Shown: positions 1 to 9,325, counted from the stretch's first letter. The stretch: 10,521 nucleotides of DNA from Aquificota bacterium (GCA_013153295.1 JAADEV010000129.1:1-10521); one strand, 5' to 3'. Numbers and translations: made by a program. Notes: generated from the sequence alone by a model not told the origin.

Positions 1-2
1 AA

Positions 3-335
3 TTAAATAAGGACATAAAGTTATTACAGAGCCTTAGCAGTGAGCCACAGACCCAAAAGCTTGTAAACCGATGGAAGGAACAGGTGAGGGGCTATAAACT
101 GTGGCAAGTTGCTAAGGTAGCCCTTACTATCCCTGTTCTTGGTAAGTCTCTACCAAGGGACTTATCTCCCTTAAAGCCTATATTGGTAGAAGGGGATTGG
201 GACAGAGTAGTAAGGAGGTTAGTTCCTGTTGCTTGGGACAGGGGCTATGGTGTGGATAAATACCGCCAGCTGGGGATATATCCACACCTGAAAAAGGCGG
301 AATATAAATACCCCAGCCCAAAGTGTGAAAGTTAG
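3..335 (+). CDS. Unrecognised protein, C-terminal fragment (5' end outside window)
   Basis: The frame is open from the first complete codon of the window to TAG at 333-335, giving about 110 residues, so this is most likely the 3' end of a longer gene. A GTG at 84 with AAGGA five bases upstream could start an 83-residue protein, but the unbroken frame upstream makes truncation more likely. The visible part is rich in Trp, Tyr, Arg and Pro, has a short hydrophobic patch (VALTIPVLG) and a basic C-terminus ending KCES. There is no clear transmembrane helix and no motif that I recognise. Its GC content looks slightly higher than that of the following genes, judged by eye. The stop codon sits in the loop of a long hairpin. 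I do not assign a function. That it is coding is fairly likely from the open frame alone; its family is unknown. Confidence 0.5.
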   Translation, partial: LNKDIKLLQSLSSEPQTQKLVNRWKEQVRGYKLWQVAKVALTIPVLGKSLPRDLSPLKPILVEGDWDRVVRRLVPVAWDRGYGVDKYRQLGIYPHLKKAEYKYPSPKCES

Positions 336-350
336 TTTTTTACACTTTGG
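318..350 (+). repeat. Inverted repeat / hairpin at gene end
   Basis: The arms 318-326 (CCAAAGTGT) and 342-350 (ACACTTTGG) are perfect 9-base complements. The pairing extends inward through a G.U pair and three A-T pairs (327-330 with 338-341), giving about 13 pairs and a 7-base loop at 331-337 that contains the TAG stop of the upstream gene. No T-run follows on the + strand (the next bases are TTTACC), and the - strand exit also lacks one, so it is not a classic intrinsic terminator. It could be a weak terminator, an RNA processing or stability element, or a leader structure just ahead of the ribosome-binding site of the TPR gene. Confidence 0.6.
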
Positions 351-367
351 TTTACCAGGGTAAAGTT

Positions 368-1378
368 ATGGCTACTTTAGATGTTATACAGCTTATAGAA
401 AAGGCAAAAATGGCTTATAACAGTGAAAACTACGAAATGGCACAGGTATACCTTGATGATGCCCTACTACAAAACCCAGATATACCAGAGGTTCACTTTT
501 GGAGGGGGAAGGTAGCCACAACAGACCTGAACGATGAGGTTATAGAAACTGCAATAGGGGATTTTACACAGGCTATAGAGCTTAAACCGGACTACTGGGA
601 GGCTTACTTTGAAAGGGGAAAGGTTTACCTATACTTTGACAGACTTGATGAAGCAGAAGAAGATTTTAAAAAGGTAGCTGAGATAAACCCAAACTTTAAA
701 GATGTTTACTCATACTTAGCCCAGATAGAGATACAAAGGGGAAACGACAAAAAAGCAATGGAATACCTTAGCAAGGTATCAAGTGGAGGGGATTACAAAT
801 ACTACTACAACCTTGGAAAGATATTCCTTAACGCAAAAAGTTATGAAACAGCTGTGGAAAACTTTACAAAAGCATTACAGGACAACAAGTATCTGGTAGA
901 TGGATACTACCTTAGGGCAAAGGCTTACGAGGCACTTGGGAAGTATGACGAGGCTATACAGGATTTAAAATCGGCGGCTACCCTAACCCCGGAAGAAAAG
1001 AAATTTTTTACAGATATGGCAAAGGTATACTTTAAAAAGGCTATGAAATCTGCAGACGAAGGGGATATTAGAAAATCAGCAGACCTTTTTATAGAAGGGC
1101 TTAAAATAAACTACAACCTTAAGATAGACCCACAATACGAAAAGATACTTGAACAGGCGGCAAAGGATGCCCTATCTAAAAAAGAATACCAGCAGGCTAT
1201 AACATACCTTGAGTTTGCAGAAAGGGTTGTGGACAACAGGTGTGTAGACGAAATGCTACCATTTGAGGAATGCCAGCGTAGGAAACAGGAGATAAAATCA
1301 CTTATGAAAGAGGCAGAGAAAGGATTACCACTAAAGGAAAGGATACTTAAAAAACTAAACGATATATACGCAAAGTAA
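368..1378 (+). CDS. Tetratricopeptide-repeat (TPR) protein
   Basis: This 336-residue protein consists almost entirely of helical TPR units, which usually serve as protein-protein interaction scaffolds. Clear units lie near residues 8-41, 41-76 (with a short insertion), 77-110, 111-142, 143-176 and 177-210. They show the typical small-residue and Tyr pattern (for example YYLRAKAYEALGKYDEAIQDL) and an Asn/Lys-Pro turn between units. More degenerate helical repeats continue to about 290, followed by a charged C-terminal helix. No signal peptide or membrane segment is visible, so it is probably cytoplasmic. I chose the ATG at 368, which has AGGG seven bases upstream; an in-frame TTG at 347 lies inside the hairpin arm and has no ribosome-binding site. 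The gene ends 10 bases before serS and is probably co-transcribed with it. The binding partner cannot be read from the sequence. Confidence 0.9.
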   Translation: MATLDVIQLIEKAKMAYNSENYEMAQVYLDDALLQNPDIPEVHFWRGKVATTDLNDEVIETAIGDFTQAIELKPDYWEAYFERGKVYLYFDRLDEAEEDFKKVAEINPNFKDVYSYLAQIEIQRGNDKKAMEYLSKVSSGGDYKYYYNLGKIFLNAKSYETAVENFTKALQDNKYLVDGYYLRAKAYEALGKYDEAIQDLKSAATLTPEEKKFFTDMAKVYFKKAMKSADEGDIRKSADLFIEGLKINYNLKIDPQYEKILEQAAKDALSKKEYQQAITYLEFAERVVDNRCVDEMLPFEECQRRKQEIKSLMKEAEKGLPLKERILKKLNDIYAK

Positions 1379-1385
1379 GGGGTAG

Positions 1386-2648
<1,263 letters not shown>

Positions 2649-2661
2649 CGGGGTTTTGCCA

Positions 2662-4008
2662 TTGCTAAAGATAGATTACACAAATGTGATGGCTGAAGCC
2701 ATAGGGGAAAAGGACGGCATACTAAGGCAGGAGATACTGTCCCTAAGGGATTTTGTATCCTCAGCCCACAAAAAGATACAGAAAGAAAGGAACAGAAAGT
2801 TTTACTTCTGCCAGTTGCCCTATCAGGATATAAACCCTGTAAAGGAGTATGCAAACCACATAAGGGAGAATTTTGATTACTTTGTCCTAATTGGTATAGG
2901 TGGGTCTTCCCTTGGGGCTAAGATGCTTTTTGAAGCCCTAACACAGAAGGATTACAACCTTAAAGAACACCCTAAATTTTTTCTGCTGGAGAATGTTGAC
3001 CCGGAAAACTTTGATTATGTTATACAGCAGATAGATATAAAAAGAACCTGTTTTAATGTTATAACCAAGTCTGGAAGCACTGTAGAAACAATAGCAAATT
3101 TCTCAATTATCCTAAGTATGCTGAAAAAAGAGTTAGGGGAAAGTTTTAAGAAAAACCTTGTTTTTACCACAGACCCTAAGAAAGGTTTCCTTAGAAAGTT
3201 TGGGGAGGAAAACGGTATAAAAACCTTTGATATACCCCCTCAGGTAAGTGGTAGGTTTTCAGTCCTTTCCCCTGTGGGAATGCTACCTGCATCTGTAGTT
3301 GGAATAGATGTAGATGGGATACTTGAAGGGGCAAGGCAGATGGATAAGATTACCTCTGTGGAGGAGCATATAGAAAGTAATCCTGCCTACCTACTTGCCA
3401 CTATACATTACCTTGCAAACATAAGAAGGAACAAAAGTATATCTGCAATGATGCCCTATGTGGAGAGGCTTTCTTCATTTGTTGATTGGTATAGACAGCT
3501 ATGGGCAGAAAGTTTAGGAAAAGATGGACTTGGACAGACACCTGTAAAATCCCTTGGGACAATAGACCAACACTCCCAGATACAGCTTTATTTAGAAGGT
3601 GTAAGGGACAAAATAATAACATTTATCGCTACAGAAAACTTTCCTGTGGATTTTAGTATACCGGATAACCTACCGAAGGAAATATCCTACCTGTCTGGAC
3701 AGACATTATCCCAAATACTTAAAAAGGAGCTTTTAGGCACAAAGGCTGCATTTGTAAAAAACAGAATACCAAACCTAACAATAACAATGGACAGGGTAAG
3801 CCCATACAATATGGGAATGTTAATATACCTTTACCAGCTTGCTACCGCATTTTCAGGCTATCTATACAGGGTAAACCCCTTTGACCAACCTGCTGTGGAA
3901 GAGGGCAAAAGTTTTATGTATGCCCTTATGGGCAGGGAAGGTTATCAAGACAAGTTAGAGGAATTTAACGAATTTAACAAAGAAGAGTATCGCTTAGTCA
4001 TATCGTAG
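2662..4008 (+). CDS. pgi: Glucose-6-phosphate isomerase, short bacterial type
   Basis: Interconverts glucose 6-phosphate and fructose 6-phosphate in glycolysis/gluconeogenesis, in the cytoplasm, usually as a dimer. At about 448 residues it matches the short Bacillus/Thermotoga-like form rather than the roughly 550-residue enterobacterial form. Numbered from the TTG at 2656, it shows the sugar-phosphate-binding GIGGSSLG (80-87) and KSGST (138-142), signature SGRFS (198-202), WAESLGKDG with the likely catalytic Glu285, DQHSQ with His306, and signature NPFDQPAVEEGK with Lys418. The start is non-ATG. TTG at 2662 (MLKIDYTN) has GGGG eight bases upstream and is preferred; TTG at 2656 is only two bases from it; GTG 2686 and ATG 2689 would trim an apparently normal N-terminus. 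serS ends 13 bases upstream. A terminator-like hairpin follows. The function is certain; the exact start is not. Confidence 0.96.
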   Translation: MLKIDYTNVMAEAIGEKDGILRQEILSLRDFVSSAHKKIQKERNRKFYFCQLPYQDINPVKEYANHIRENFDYFVLIGIGGSSLGAKMLFEALTQKDYNLKEHPKFFLLENVDPENFDYVIQQIDIKRTCFNVITKSGSTVETIANFSIILSMLKKELGESFKKNLVFTTDPKKGFLRKFGEENGIKTFDIPPQVSGRFSVLSPVGMLPASVVGIDVDGILEGARQMDKITSVEEHIESNPAYLLATIHYLANIRRNKSISAMMPYVERLSSFVDWYRQLWAESLGKDGLGQTPVKSLGTIDQHSQIQLYLEGVRDKIITFIATENFPVDFSIPDNLPKEISYLSGQTLSQILKKELLGTKAAFVKNRIPNLTITMDRVSPYNMGMLIYLYQLATAFSGYLYRVNPFDQPAVEEGKSFMYALMGREGYQDKLEEFNEFNKEEYRLVIS

Positions 4009-4015
4009 TAAGAAA

Positions 4016-4052
4016 GCTAAGGTAGTTTATTTCTGTCTTAGTATCTTTTTCT
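4016..4052 (+). terminator. Probable intrinsic terminator after pgi
   Basis: The segment 4017-4025 (CTAAGGTAG) pairs with 4033-4041 (CTGTCTTAG) to give a 9-pair stem with two G.U pairs, extendable by a G.U at the base, and a 7-base T-rich loop. It is followed by TATCTTTTTCT (4042-4052). It lies 8 bases beyond the pgi stop and ahead of the next promoter. The stem has few G-C pairs, so efficiency is uncertain, especially in a thermophile. Confidence 0.5.
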
Positions 4053-4109
4053 GTTCTACCAACATTGGCTACACCGTTTCAACTATAGTAATGTATAACC
4101 TTCTAACTT

Positions 4110-4118
4110 TGATATAAT
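4110..4118 (+). promoter_or_regulatory. Extended -10 promoter for the tig operon
   Basis: TGATATAAT is a perfect extended -10 element (TGnTATAAT) of the sigma-70 class. At 17-base spacing the -35 position (4090-4095, AATGTA) is poor, which is tolerated when the TG extension is present. Transcription would begin near 4125, leaving a leader of about 38 bases before tig. It is the only sizeable non-coding gap in the window, which supports this as the start of the operon. No CIRCE-type inverted repeat is seen nearby. Confidence 0.6.
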
Positions 4119-4150
4119 AAAAGTTTGTATTTGTAAAACAATAAATAACA

Positions 4151-4156
4151 AAGGAG
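4151..4156 (+). promoter_or_regulatory. Ribosome-binding site of tig
   Basis: AAGGAG lies six bases before the ATG at 4163. It is a strong Shine-Dalgarno match that fixes the trigger factor start. Confidence 0.85.
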
Positions 4157-4162
4157 TGGCAT

Positions 4163-5497
4163 ATGCAGGTAGAAGTTATTGAAGAAAAAGACCTTTTAAA
4201 AACTGTATCCATTGAAGACGAAGGAAACGAAGTAAAACAGCTTACAGACCAGATTGTTAAAGAATTCCAAAAAGAGGTAAACATACCCGGCTTTAGAAAG
4301 GGACACGTTCCCCCTACAGTTATAAGGGCAAGATATAAAAAAGCAATAAATGAAGAAGTAGCAAAAAGATACTTAAGGGATAAACTGTCGGAAATAACAG
4401 AAAAAACCGGATTACAACCTGTATCCCCAGAGGTAGCAATTGGGGACATACAGATACAGGGGAACAAAATAAAGATGAAGGTTAGCTTTGAGGTAGCCCC
4501 TGAGTTTGAGCTGAAACCCTACGAAGGAATAGAGATAGAAACAATAAAACACGAGATAACAGAGGAGGATATACAGAACTTTATAGACAAATTAAGGGAA
4601 GACTTTGCCACTTGGGAAGTTTCTGACAAAAAAGTAGAAAAGGGAGACAAGATAAAGATACATTACCACATAATAGCTGACAGTGGAGATGAGGAAGAAG
4701 ACCAGTTTGAAGCGGTTGTAGGGGAAGGACAGCTTAGACCTGAGATAGAAGAGCATCTAATAGGGAAAAAAGCCGGTGAAGAGGTGGAAGTGGATAATGT
4801 TCCCCTTTACGACCAAGAGGGTAAAGAGTTTGGAAAGGCAAAGGTAAAGGTAAAAATCCTTGAAGTTTCTAAAAAGAAACTACCTGAGTTTAACGATGAG
4901 CTTGTGAAAAAGGCTGAGCTTGGTGAAAATGTAGAGGAAGCAAAGAAAAATATAGAAGAAATACTTAAAAAGAATGTAGAAATAGCTAAAAGATTAGAGC
5001 TACACCAAAAAATACTGGACAAATTAGCACAGGAGTATGACTTCCCAGTTCCTTCTACACTTGTAAATGCAGAGCTTAGAAGGTTAGTTGAGGATTACGC
5101 AAGACAGCTTGAGGAATACGGAATAAAGCCAAACAGAGAAGTTTTAGAGGCGGCGGCACAAGGGTTATACGATACAGCAGTTAAAAATGTAAGGCTTATG
5201 TTTGTTATCTCAAAAATAGCGGAAAAAGAGGGAATAAAAGTAGAAGACAGTGAAATACAGGAGCAGATAGAAAAGTTAGCAGAGGTATACCAAAGGGACC
5301 CGGAAGAACTAAAGAAACTTTTTGAGGAAACAGGATACATAGAAACTATTAAATACGAAATACTTAAAGATAAAGTCCTTGATTTCCTTGTGGAAAAGGC
5401 AAATATTATAGAACTCTCAAAAGAGGAGTATGAAGAGAAGGTTAAACAGCAACAGCAAGGGGAAAACAAGCAGGAGGAAGGTAATGAACAACAGTGA
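4163..5497 (+). CDS. tig: Trigger factor (ribosome-associated chaperone)
   Basis: Binds at the ribosomal exit tunnel and shields nascent chains. The 444 residues fit the family. The N-terminal ribosome-binding domain (1-about 120) carries the signature GFRKG at 43-47, in the same register as the known ribosome-contact residues Phe44-Arg45-Lys46 of E. coli trigger factor. Residues about 152-236 correspond to the FKBP-like prolyl isomerase domain, followed by the helical C-terminal substrate-binding domain. The FKBP part looks degenerate: the usual PGFE around the active site reads [10 protein letters not shown] (192-201), so isomerase activity may be weak or absent (inference). The protein ends in a Gln/Glu/Lys/Asn-rich tail (about 421-444) whose codons include the ribosome-binding site and start of clpP; the two genes overlap by 14 bases. 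It is the first gene of the tig-clpP-clpX-ysxC cluster and has a strong own ribosome-binding site. Confidence 0.97.
   Translation: MQVEVIEEKDLLKTVSIEDEGNEVKQLTDQIVKEFQKEVNIPGFRKGHVPPTVIRARYKKAINEEVAKRYLRDKLSEITEKTGLQPVSPEVAIGDIQIQGNKIKMKVSFEVAPEFELKPYEGIEIETIKHEITEEDIQNFIDKLREDFATWEVSDKKVEKGDKIKIHYHIIADSGDEEEDQFEAVVGEGQLRPEIEEHLIGKKAGEEVEVDNVPLYDQEGKEFGKAKVKVKILEVSKKKLPEFNDELVKKAELGENVEEAKKNIEEILKKNVEIAKRLELHQKILDKLAQEYDFPVPSTLVNAELRRLVEDYARQLEEYGIKPNREVLEAAAQGLYDTAVKNVRLMFVISKIAEKEGIKVEDSEIQEQIEKLAEVYQRDPEELKKLFEETGYIETIKYEILKDKVLDFLVEKANIIELSKEEYEEKVKQQQQGENKQEEGNEQQ
5472..5477 (+). promoter_or_regulatory. Ribosome-binding site of clpP inside tig
   Basis: AGGAGG, followed by AAGGT, lies six bases before the ATG at 5484 and inside the last codons of tig. 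It selects this ATG over the in-frame upstream ATG at 5430 and suggests translational coupling with tig. Confidence 0.85.
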
Positions 5498-6095
5498 TTT
5501 AGATAAAGTGGTAAGCCAGCTTGTCCCTATAGTAATAGAACAGACCCCAAGGGGAGAAAGGGCTTACGATATATACTCAAGACTTCTAAAAGACAGGATA
5601 ATACTCCTTGGTTCACCTATAGATGACCATATAGCCAACCTTGTGGTAGCACAGCTGTTATTTTTAGAGTCTGAAGACCCTGATAAAGATATATATATGT
5701 ATATAAACTCCCCCGGTGGAGTTGTTACAGCTGGGCTTGCAATATACGACACAATGAACTACATAAAACCAGATGTATGCACAATTTGTATGGGGCAGGC
5801 GGCATCAATGGGAGCATTTCTACTTTCCGCCGGAGCAAAAGGGAAGAGATACGCCCTCCCAAGTTCCAGAATAATGATACACCAGCCACTTGGCGGTTTT
5901 CAGGGACAGGCAACAGATATAGAGATACACGCAAAGGAGATACTTAGACTAAAAAGATACCTTAATGAGAAATTGGCAGAGCATACAGGACAACCGTTAG
6001 AAAAGATAGAGGCGGACACAGAAAGGGATTTCTTTATGTCAGCATACGAAGCCAAAGAATACGGCTTAATAGACAAAGTAATAGAAAAAAGGTAA
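5484..6095 (+). CDS. clpP: ATP-dependent Clp protease proteolytic subunit
   Basis: Serine peptidase that forms the double-heptamer chamber in which proteins unfolded by ClpX (or another Clp ATPase) are degraded. The 203-residue length is typical. The catalytic triad is visible: Ser108 in GQAASMGAF, His133 in MIHQP and Asp182 in TERD, with spacings of 25 and 49 residues as in E. coli ClpP. The oxyanion region INSPGG (74-79) and the handle helix are also normal. The ATG at 5484 has a near-perfect AGGAGG site. The frame is open back to an ATG at 5430, but the additional 18 residues (Lys/Arg/Ser-rich) are just the out-of-frame reading of the tig tail. The gene overlaps tig by 14 bases, and clpX begins six bases after the stop, consistent with co-production of both ClpXP parts. 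Confidence 0.98.
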   Translation: MNNSDLDKVVSQLVPIVIEQTPRGERAYDIYSRLLKDRIILLGSPIDDHIANLVVAQLLFLESEDPDKDIYMYINSPGGVVTAGLAIYDTMNYIKPDVCTICMGQAASMGAFLLSAGAKGKRYALPSSRIMIHQPLGGFQGQATDIEIHAKEILRLKRYLNEKLAEHTGQPLEKIEADTERDFFMSAYEAKEYGLIDKVIEKR

Positions 6096-6101
6096 ACAGG
6101 T

Positions 6102-7328
6102 ATGGAGCAGATAAATAAATGTTCCTTCTGTGGGAAAGACCAGTCTGAGGTAAAGGTTTTAATAGCCGGTCCAGACAACATATTTATATGTGATGACTGT
6201 ATAAACCAGTGTAATCTCCTTTTAAAAGAAGAGATAGAGAACCTCCCACAGGAGGAGCTTAAAGAACTACCTAAACCTGCTGAGATAAAAAGGAAACTTG
6301 ATGAGTATGTTATAGGGCAGGAAAGGGCTAAAAAGATACTTTCCGTTGCAGTATACAACCACTACAAAAGGATTTTTTACCCACAGAAGTATACCGATGA
6401 TGATGTGGAGCTTGAGAAAAGTAATATACTCCTAATAGGACCAACAGGTTCAGGGAAAACACTTTTAGCAAGAACATTAGCAAGGATACTTAATGTGCCA
6501 TTTGCAATAGCAGACGCCACAAACATAACAGAGGCGGGATATGTAGGTGAAGATGTGGAAAGTATACTGGTTAGACTGCTACAGGCGGCTGACTACGATG
6601 TGGAAAAAGCCCAAAAGGGAATTGTATACATAGATGAGATAGATAAGATAGCCAAAAAAAGCGGAGAAAACCCGTCTATCACCAGAGATGTGTCAGGTGA
6701 AGGTGTCCAACAAGCCCTTTTAAAAATACTTGAAGGGACAGTGGCAAACCTACCTCCCCAAGGTGGCAGGAAACACCCACACCAAGACTTTATCCAGCTT
6801 GACACAACAAATATACTCTTTATACTCGGTGGGGCTTTTGTAGGACTTGAGGATATTATTAAACAGAGAATAGGCAAAAAATCTATGGGATTTACCGCAG
6901 ATATAAAATCAAAAACAGAGGAAAAAGACCTACTATCACAGGTAAGGGTGGAAGACCTTATAAAGTATGGTTTAATACCTGAGTTTATCGGTAGAATACC
7001 TGTAATAGCCACCCTTGAGGAGTTAGACGAGGACGCCCTTGTAAGGGTGTTAACAGAACCTAAAAATGCCCTTATACGCCAGTATAAAAAACTACTTGCA
7101 ATGGACGGCGTAGATTTAGAGTTTACAGAGGAAGCAATACGGGAAATAGCCAGAGAGGCGATAAAAAGAAAAACAGGGGCAAGGGGCTTAAGGGCAATAG
7201 TAGAAGAGATAATGCTTGATGTTATGTATGAGATACCAGACGCAAAAGGGGTCAAAAAAGTAATAATAGACAAAGATGTGGTTTTAAGAAAGAAAAAACC
7301 TGTAATGGTTTACGAAAAAGCAAGCTAA
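6102..7328 (+). CDS. clpX: ATP-dependent Clp protease ATP-binding subunit ClpX
   Basis: AAA+ unfoldase that recognises tagged or damaged proteins and threads them into ClpP. The 408 residues are standard. The N-terminal zinc-binding domain has Cys7, Cys10, Cys30 and Cys33. The AAA+ core has Walker A GPTGSGKT (113-120), pore loop 1 GYVG (146-149), Walker B VYIDE (175-179), the RKH loop (223-225), the arginine finger in PEFIGR (Arg298) and sensor 2 in GARGLR (Arg361). The ClpP-docking IGF loop reads MGF (262-264) after a KKS segment, a conservative change that should still insert into ClpP's hydrophobic pockets. The ATG at 6102 has only a moderate site (AAGG at 6089-6092). The stop is one base before ysxC. 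All catalytic elements are intact, and the neighbour clpP supplies its partner. Confidence 0.98.
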   Translation: MEQINKCSFCGKDQSEVKVLIAGPDNIFICDDCINQCNLLLKEEIENLPQEELKELPKPAEIKRKLDEYVIGQERAKKILSVAVYNHYKRIFYPQKYTDDDVELEKSNILLIGPTGSGKTLLARTLARILNVPFAIADATNITEAGYVGEDVESILVRLLQAADYDVEKAQKGIVYIDEIDKIAKKSGENPSITRDVSGEGVQQALLKILEGTVANLPPQGGRKHPHQDFIQLDTTNILFILGGAFVGLEDIIKQRIGKKSMGFTADIKSKTEEKDLLSQVRVEDLIKYGLIPEFIGRIPVIATLEELDEDALVRVLTEPKNALIRQYKKLLAMDGVDLEFTEEAIREIAREAIKRKTGARGLRAIVEEIMLDVMYEIPDAKGVKKVIIDKDVVLRKKKPVMVYEKAS

Positions 7329-7329
7329 A

Positions 7330-7923
7330 ATGTCCACAGTAAAAAGTGTAAAGTTTATAAAAAGTGCAGTTGAACCAAAGGATTACCCACAGCCACACTT
7401 CCCTGAGATTGCCGTTGTAGGTAGGTCTAATGTGGGTAAATCCTCCCTTATAAACGCAATTTTCAACAGAAATATAGCCAAAGTTTCAGCCTCCCCGGGG
7501 AAAACCAGACTTATAAACTACTTCCTATTAAACGATAACATCTACTTTGTAGACCTTCCCGGGTATGGGTATGCAAAGGTATCAAAGGCAGAAAAAAACA
7601 GATGGAAAAAAATGATAGAAAACTACTTTAGAAACAGGGAAAACCTATCTCTGGTAATACTCCTTGTTGACAGTAGACACCCCCCAACCAAGTTAGACAT
7701 TATGATGAAAGATTGGCTTGAGGCATTGGGAATACCATACATTGTTGTTGCCACAAAAATGGACAAGCTGAACCAAAGCCAGAAGGCAAAAGCCTTAAAA
7801 ACAATAAGGGAAACATTAGGATTACCTAAAGATTTCCCTGTATTCCTTACATCATCAAAGGAAAAAACAGGTATAAAAGAGTTGGTGTCATACATTTTAA
7901 AACATATACAGGAAGGGGAGTAA
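7330..7923 (+). CDS. ysxC: Ribosome biogenesis GTP-binding protein YsxC/EngB
   Basis: Small TRAFAC-class GTPase (also named engB/yihA) needed for late assembly of the 50S ribosomal subunit. The 197 residues match the family. The G motifs are in order: G1 GRSNVGKSS (31-39), G2 Thr59 in PGKTR, G3 DLPGYG (75-80), G4 TKMD (142-145) and G5 TSS (174-176); G1 and the DLPGYGYA form of G3 are hallmarks of EngB. Its start lies one base after the clpX stop and there is no clear Shine-Dalgarno sequence in the AT-rich bases before it, so translation is probably coupled to clpX. Linkage to clpX is frequent in bacteria and supports the assignment. The trpA ATG begins directly after its stop. Confidence 0.97.
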   Translation: MSTVKSVKFIKSAVEPKDYPQPHFPEIAVVGRSNVGKSSLINAIFNRNIAKVSASPGKTRLINYFLLNDNIYFVDLPGYGYAKVSKAEKNRWKKMIENYFRNRENLSLVILLVDSRHPPTKLDIMMKDWLEALGIPYIVVATKMDKLNQSQKAKALKTIRETLGLPKDFPVFLTSSKEKTGIKELVSYILKHIQEGE

Positions 7924-8691
7924 ATGCTTATATCACAGAAGTTTCAGCAGAAAAAACCCCTTATATGCTACTTTATGGCAGGATACCCATCTATGGAAGA
8001 CAGCTTTAAAACAGCAGAAACACTTATACAAGCAGGGGCAGATATACTTGAGGTTGGTGTGCCTTTCTCCGACCCTGTGGCAGATGGGATAACAATACAG
8101 GTAGCCCACGAAAAGGCAGTAAAGGACGGAATTACACCACTACACGCATTCCAATTGATGAAACAGATAAAGGAAAAATACCCAGAAATCCCACTAATAC
8201 CAATGACCTACTACAACCCTATATTTGTTATAGGGGAAGAGAAATTTACAGATATGGCAAAGGAACACGGGGCAGATGGATTTATCGTCCCAGACCTACC
8301 CCCAGAGGAAGCAGACAGCCTTAAGGAAAAATTAGAAAAAAAAGGAATAGAGCTAATATTCTTACTTGCCCCAACATCACACACAGAAAGGATAAAGATT
8401 GTAGGGGAAAAATCAGGTAGTTTTATATACTATGTTTCCCTTACAGGTATTACAGGGGCGAGGGAAACACTCCCTTGGGAAGAGCTTGAGAAAAAGGTAG
8501 CCAAAATAAAGGAGCTTACAGGTAAAAAGGTTGCAGTTGGTTTTGGGGTATCAAAAGGTGAACATACAGCGAGGCTGTCAAAAATAGCAGACGGGGTTAT
8601 TGTAGGAAGTGCAGTCGTAAAGCTACAAGGCAAAAGGGATTTTGAAGGAATAAAAAGGCTGGTAAAAGAGTTAAAAGAGGGAATGGAATGA
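7924..8691 (+). CDS. trpA: Tryptophan synthase alpha chain
   Basis: A TIM-barrel enzyme that cleaves indole-3-glycerol phosphate to indole and glyceraldehyde 3-phosphate, normally passing indole to a beta subunit. The 255 residues are typical. The signature LEVGVPFSDPVADG includes the catalytic pair Glu43 and Asp54, with the same 11-residue separation as Glu49/Asp60 in Salmonella. Loop 6 is present as VSLTGITGAR (172-181), and the phosphate-binding segments GFGVS and GSAVV follow. The ATG at 7924 abuts the ysxC stop and has GGAAGGGGAG just upstream, inside the end of ysxC. Its end overlaps hisH in ATGA. It sits at the junction of a proteostasis cluster and amino-acid genes rather than in a full trp operon. 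The likely beta partner is either the downstream trpB2 or a trpB1 elsewhere. Confidence 0.97.
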   Translation: MLISQKFQQKKPLICYFMAGYPSMEDSFKTAETLIQAGADILEVGVPFSDPVADGITIQVAHEKAVKDGITPLHAFQLMKQIKEKYPEIPLIPMTYYNPIFVIGEEKFTDMAKEHGADGFIVPDLPPEEADSLKEKLEKKGIELIFLLAPTSHTERIKIVGEKSGSFIYYVSLTGITGARETLPWEELEKKVAKIKELTGKKVAVGFGVSKGEHTARLSKIADGVIVGSAVVKLQGKRDFEGIKRLVKELKEGME

Positions 8692-9302
8692 TTACAGTTG
8701 TTGATTACGGAATGGGAAACCTAAGGAGTGTAGCAAAAGCATTAGAAAAGATAGGATTAGATGTAAAAGTCTCCTCAAACCCAAAAGATGTGGAGAACGC
8801 TAAAGCTATAGTTGTCCCCGGGGTTGGGGCATTTGGGGACGCAATAAAAAATTTAGACAGGTTAGGTTTAATAGAGCCAATAATAAAAGATATAGAAAAG
8901 GGCAAACCATACTTAGGTATATGCTTAGGTTTGCAAATACTTTTTGAGAAGGGCTTTGAGTTTGGGGAGCATAAAGGTTTAGGGGTTGTAAAGGGAAAGG
9001 TTGTTAGATTTCCAGATAAAAAGGGCTATAAAATTCCCCATATGGGCTGGAACCAAATTTGGAAGAAAAAAGAAGAAGGGCTATTTACAGATATAAAAAA
9101 CGGTGAGTTTTTTTACTTTGTCCACTCTTTTTATGTCGTCCCAGAGGAAGAAAATATAACAGCCTCAACAACAGACTATATAACCGATTTCTGTTCATCA
9201 ATACAAAAAGACAATATCTGGGCTGTCCAATTCCACCCAGAAAAGAGCCAAACAGTCGGCTTAAAACTACTACAAAACTTCAAAAGGTTTATAGGGAATT
9301 AA
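8688..9302 (+). CDS. hisH: Imidazole glycerol phosphate synthase glutaminase subunit HisH
   Basis: Class I glutamine amidotransferase that releases ammonia from glutamine and channels it to HisF, which makes imidazole glycerol phosphate (histidine pathway) and AICAR (purine link). The 204 residues are typical. The catalytic triad is visible: Cys79 in GICLGLQ, His183 and Glu185 in QFHPEKS. The oxyanion strand PGVGAFGD (44-51) and the MGWN motif (about 119-122) are specific to HisH. It starts in the ATGA that contains the trpA stop, with AGAGGG (8676-8681) upstream, so it is translationally coupled to trpA. Its partner hisF is not in the window, nor is any other his gene, so the pathway is dispersed, at least on this side. 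Confidence 0.96.
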   Translation: MITVVDYGMGNLRSVAKALEKIGLDVKVSSNPKDVENAKAIVVPGVGAFGDAIKNLDRLGLIEPIIKDIEKGKPYLGICLGLQILFEKGFEFGEHKGLGVVKGKVVRFPDKKGYKIPHMGWNQIWKKKEEGLFTDIKNGEFFYFVHSFYVVPEEENITASTTDYITDFCSSIQKDNIWAVQFHPEKSQTVGLKLLQNFKRFIGN

Positions 9303-9311
9303 TACTTAATC

Positions 9312-9317
9312 AAGGAG
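9312..9317 (+). promoter_or_regulatory. Ribosome-binding site of trpB2
   Basis: AAGGAG lies eight bases before the ATG at 9326 in the 23-base hisH-trpB2 gap. It supports the start of the partial last gene and independent ribosome loading. Confidence 0.8.
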
Positions 9318-9325
9318 AATTTAAA

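Noticed and set aside
303..308. TATAAA as a -10 element for the TPR-serS-pgi genes
   Set aside because: There is no -35 match at proper spacing and no TG extension, and the site lies inside an open frame, so the evidence is too weak.
347..367. TTG start for the TPR protein at 347
   Set aside because: It lies in the hairpin arm without a ribosome site; the ATG at 368 has AGGG seven bases upstream.
4009..4162. CIRCE or other heat-shock operator ahead of tig
   Set aside because: No TTAGCACTC/GAGTGCTAA-type inverted repeat is present in the gap.
5430..5483. An 18-residue N-terminal extension of ClpP from ATG 5430
   Set aside because: It is the alternative reading of the trigger factor tail and has no Shine-Dalgarno site. 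The ATG at 5484 has AGGAGG at ideal spacing and gives the usual ClpP length.
5900..6358. A 152-codon - strand open frame across the clpP-clpX junction
   Set aside because: It covers two certain + strand genes and shows no motif or plausible start region.
6593..7273. A 226-codon open frame on the - strand opposite clpX
   Set aside because: It lies wholly within the well-conserved clpX gene, is Ser/Ile-rich without any family motif, and has no supporting ribosome site; it is a codon-bias shadow.
9298..9310. Short inverted repeat ATTAA-TAC-TTAAT after hisH as a terminator
   Set aside because: It has only five A-T pairs, a 3-base loop and no T-run; it is not stable, least of all at high temperature.
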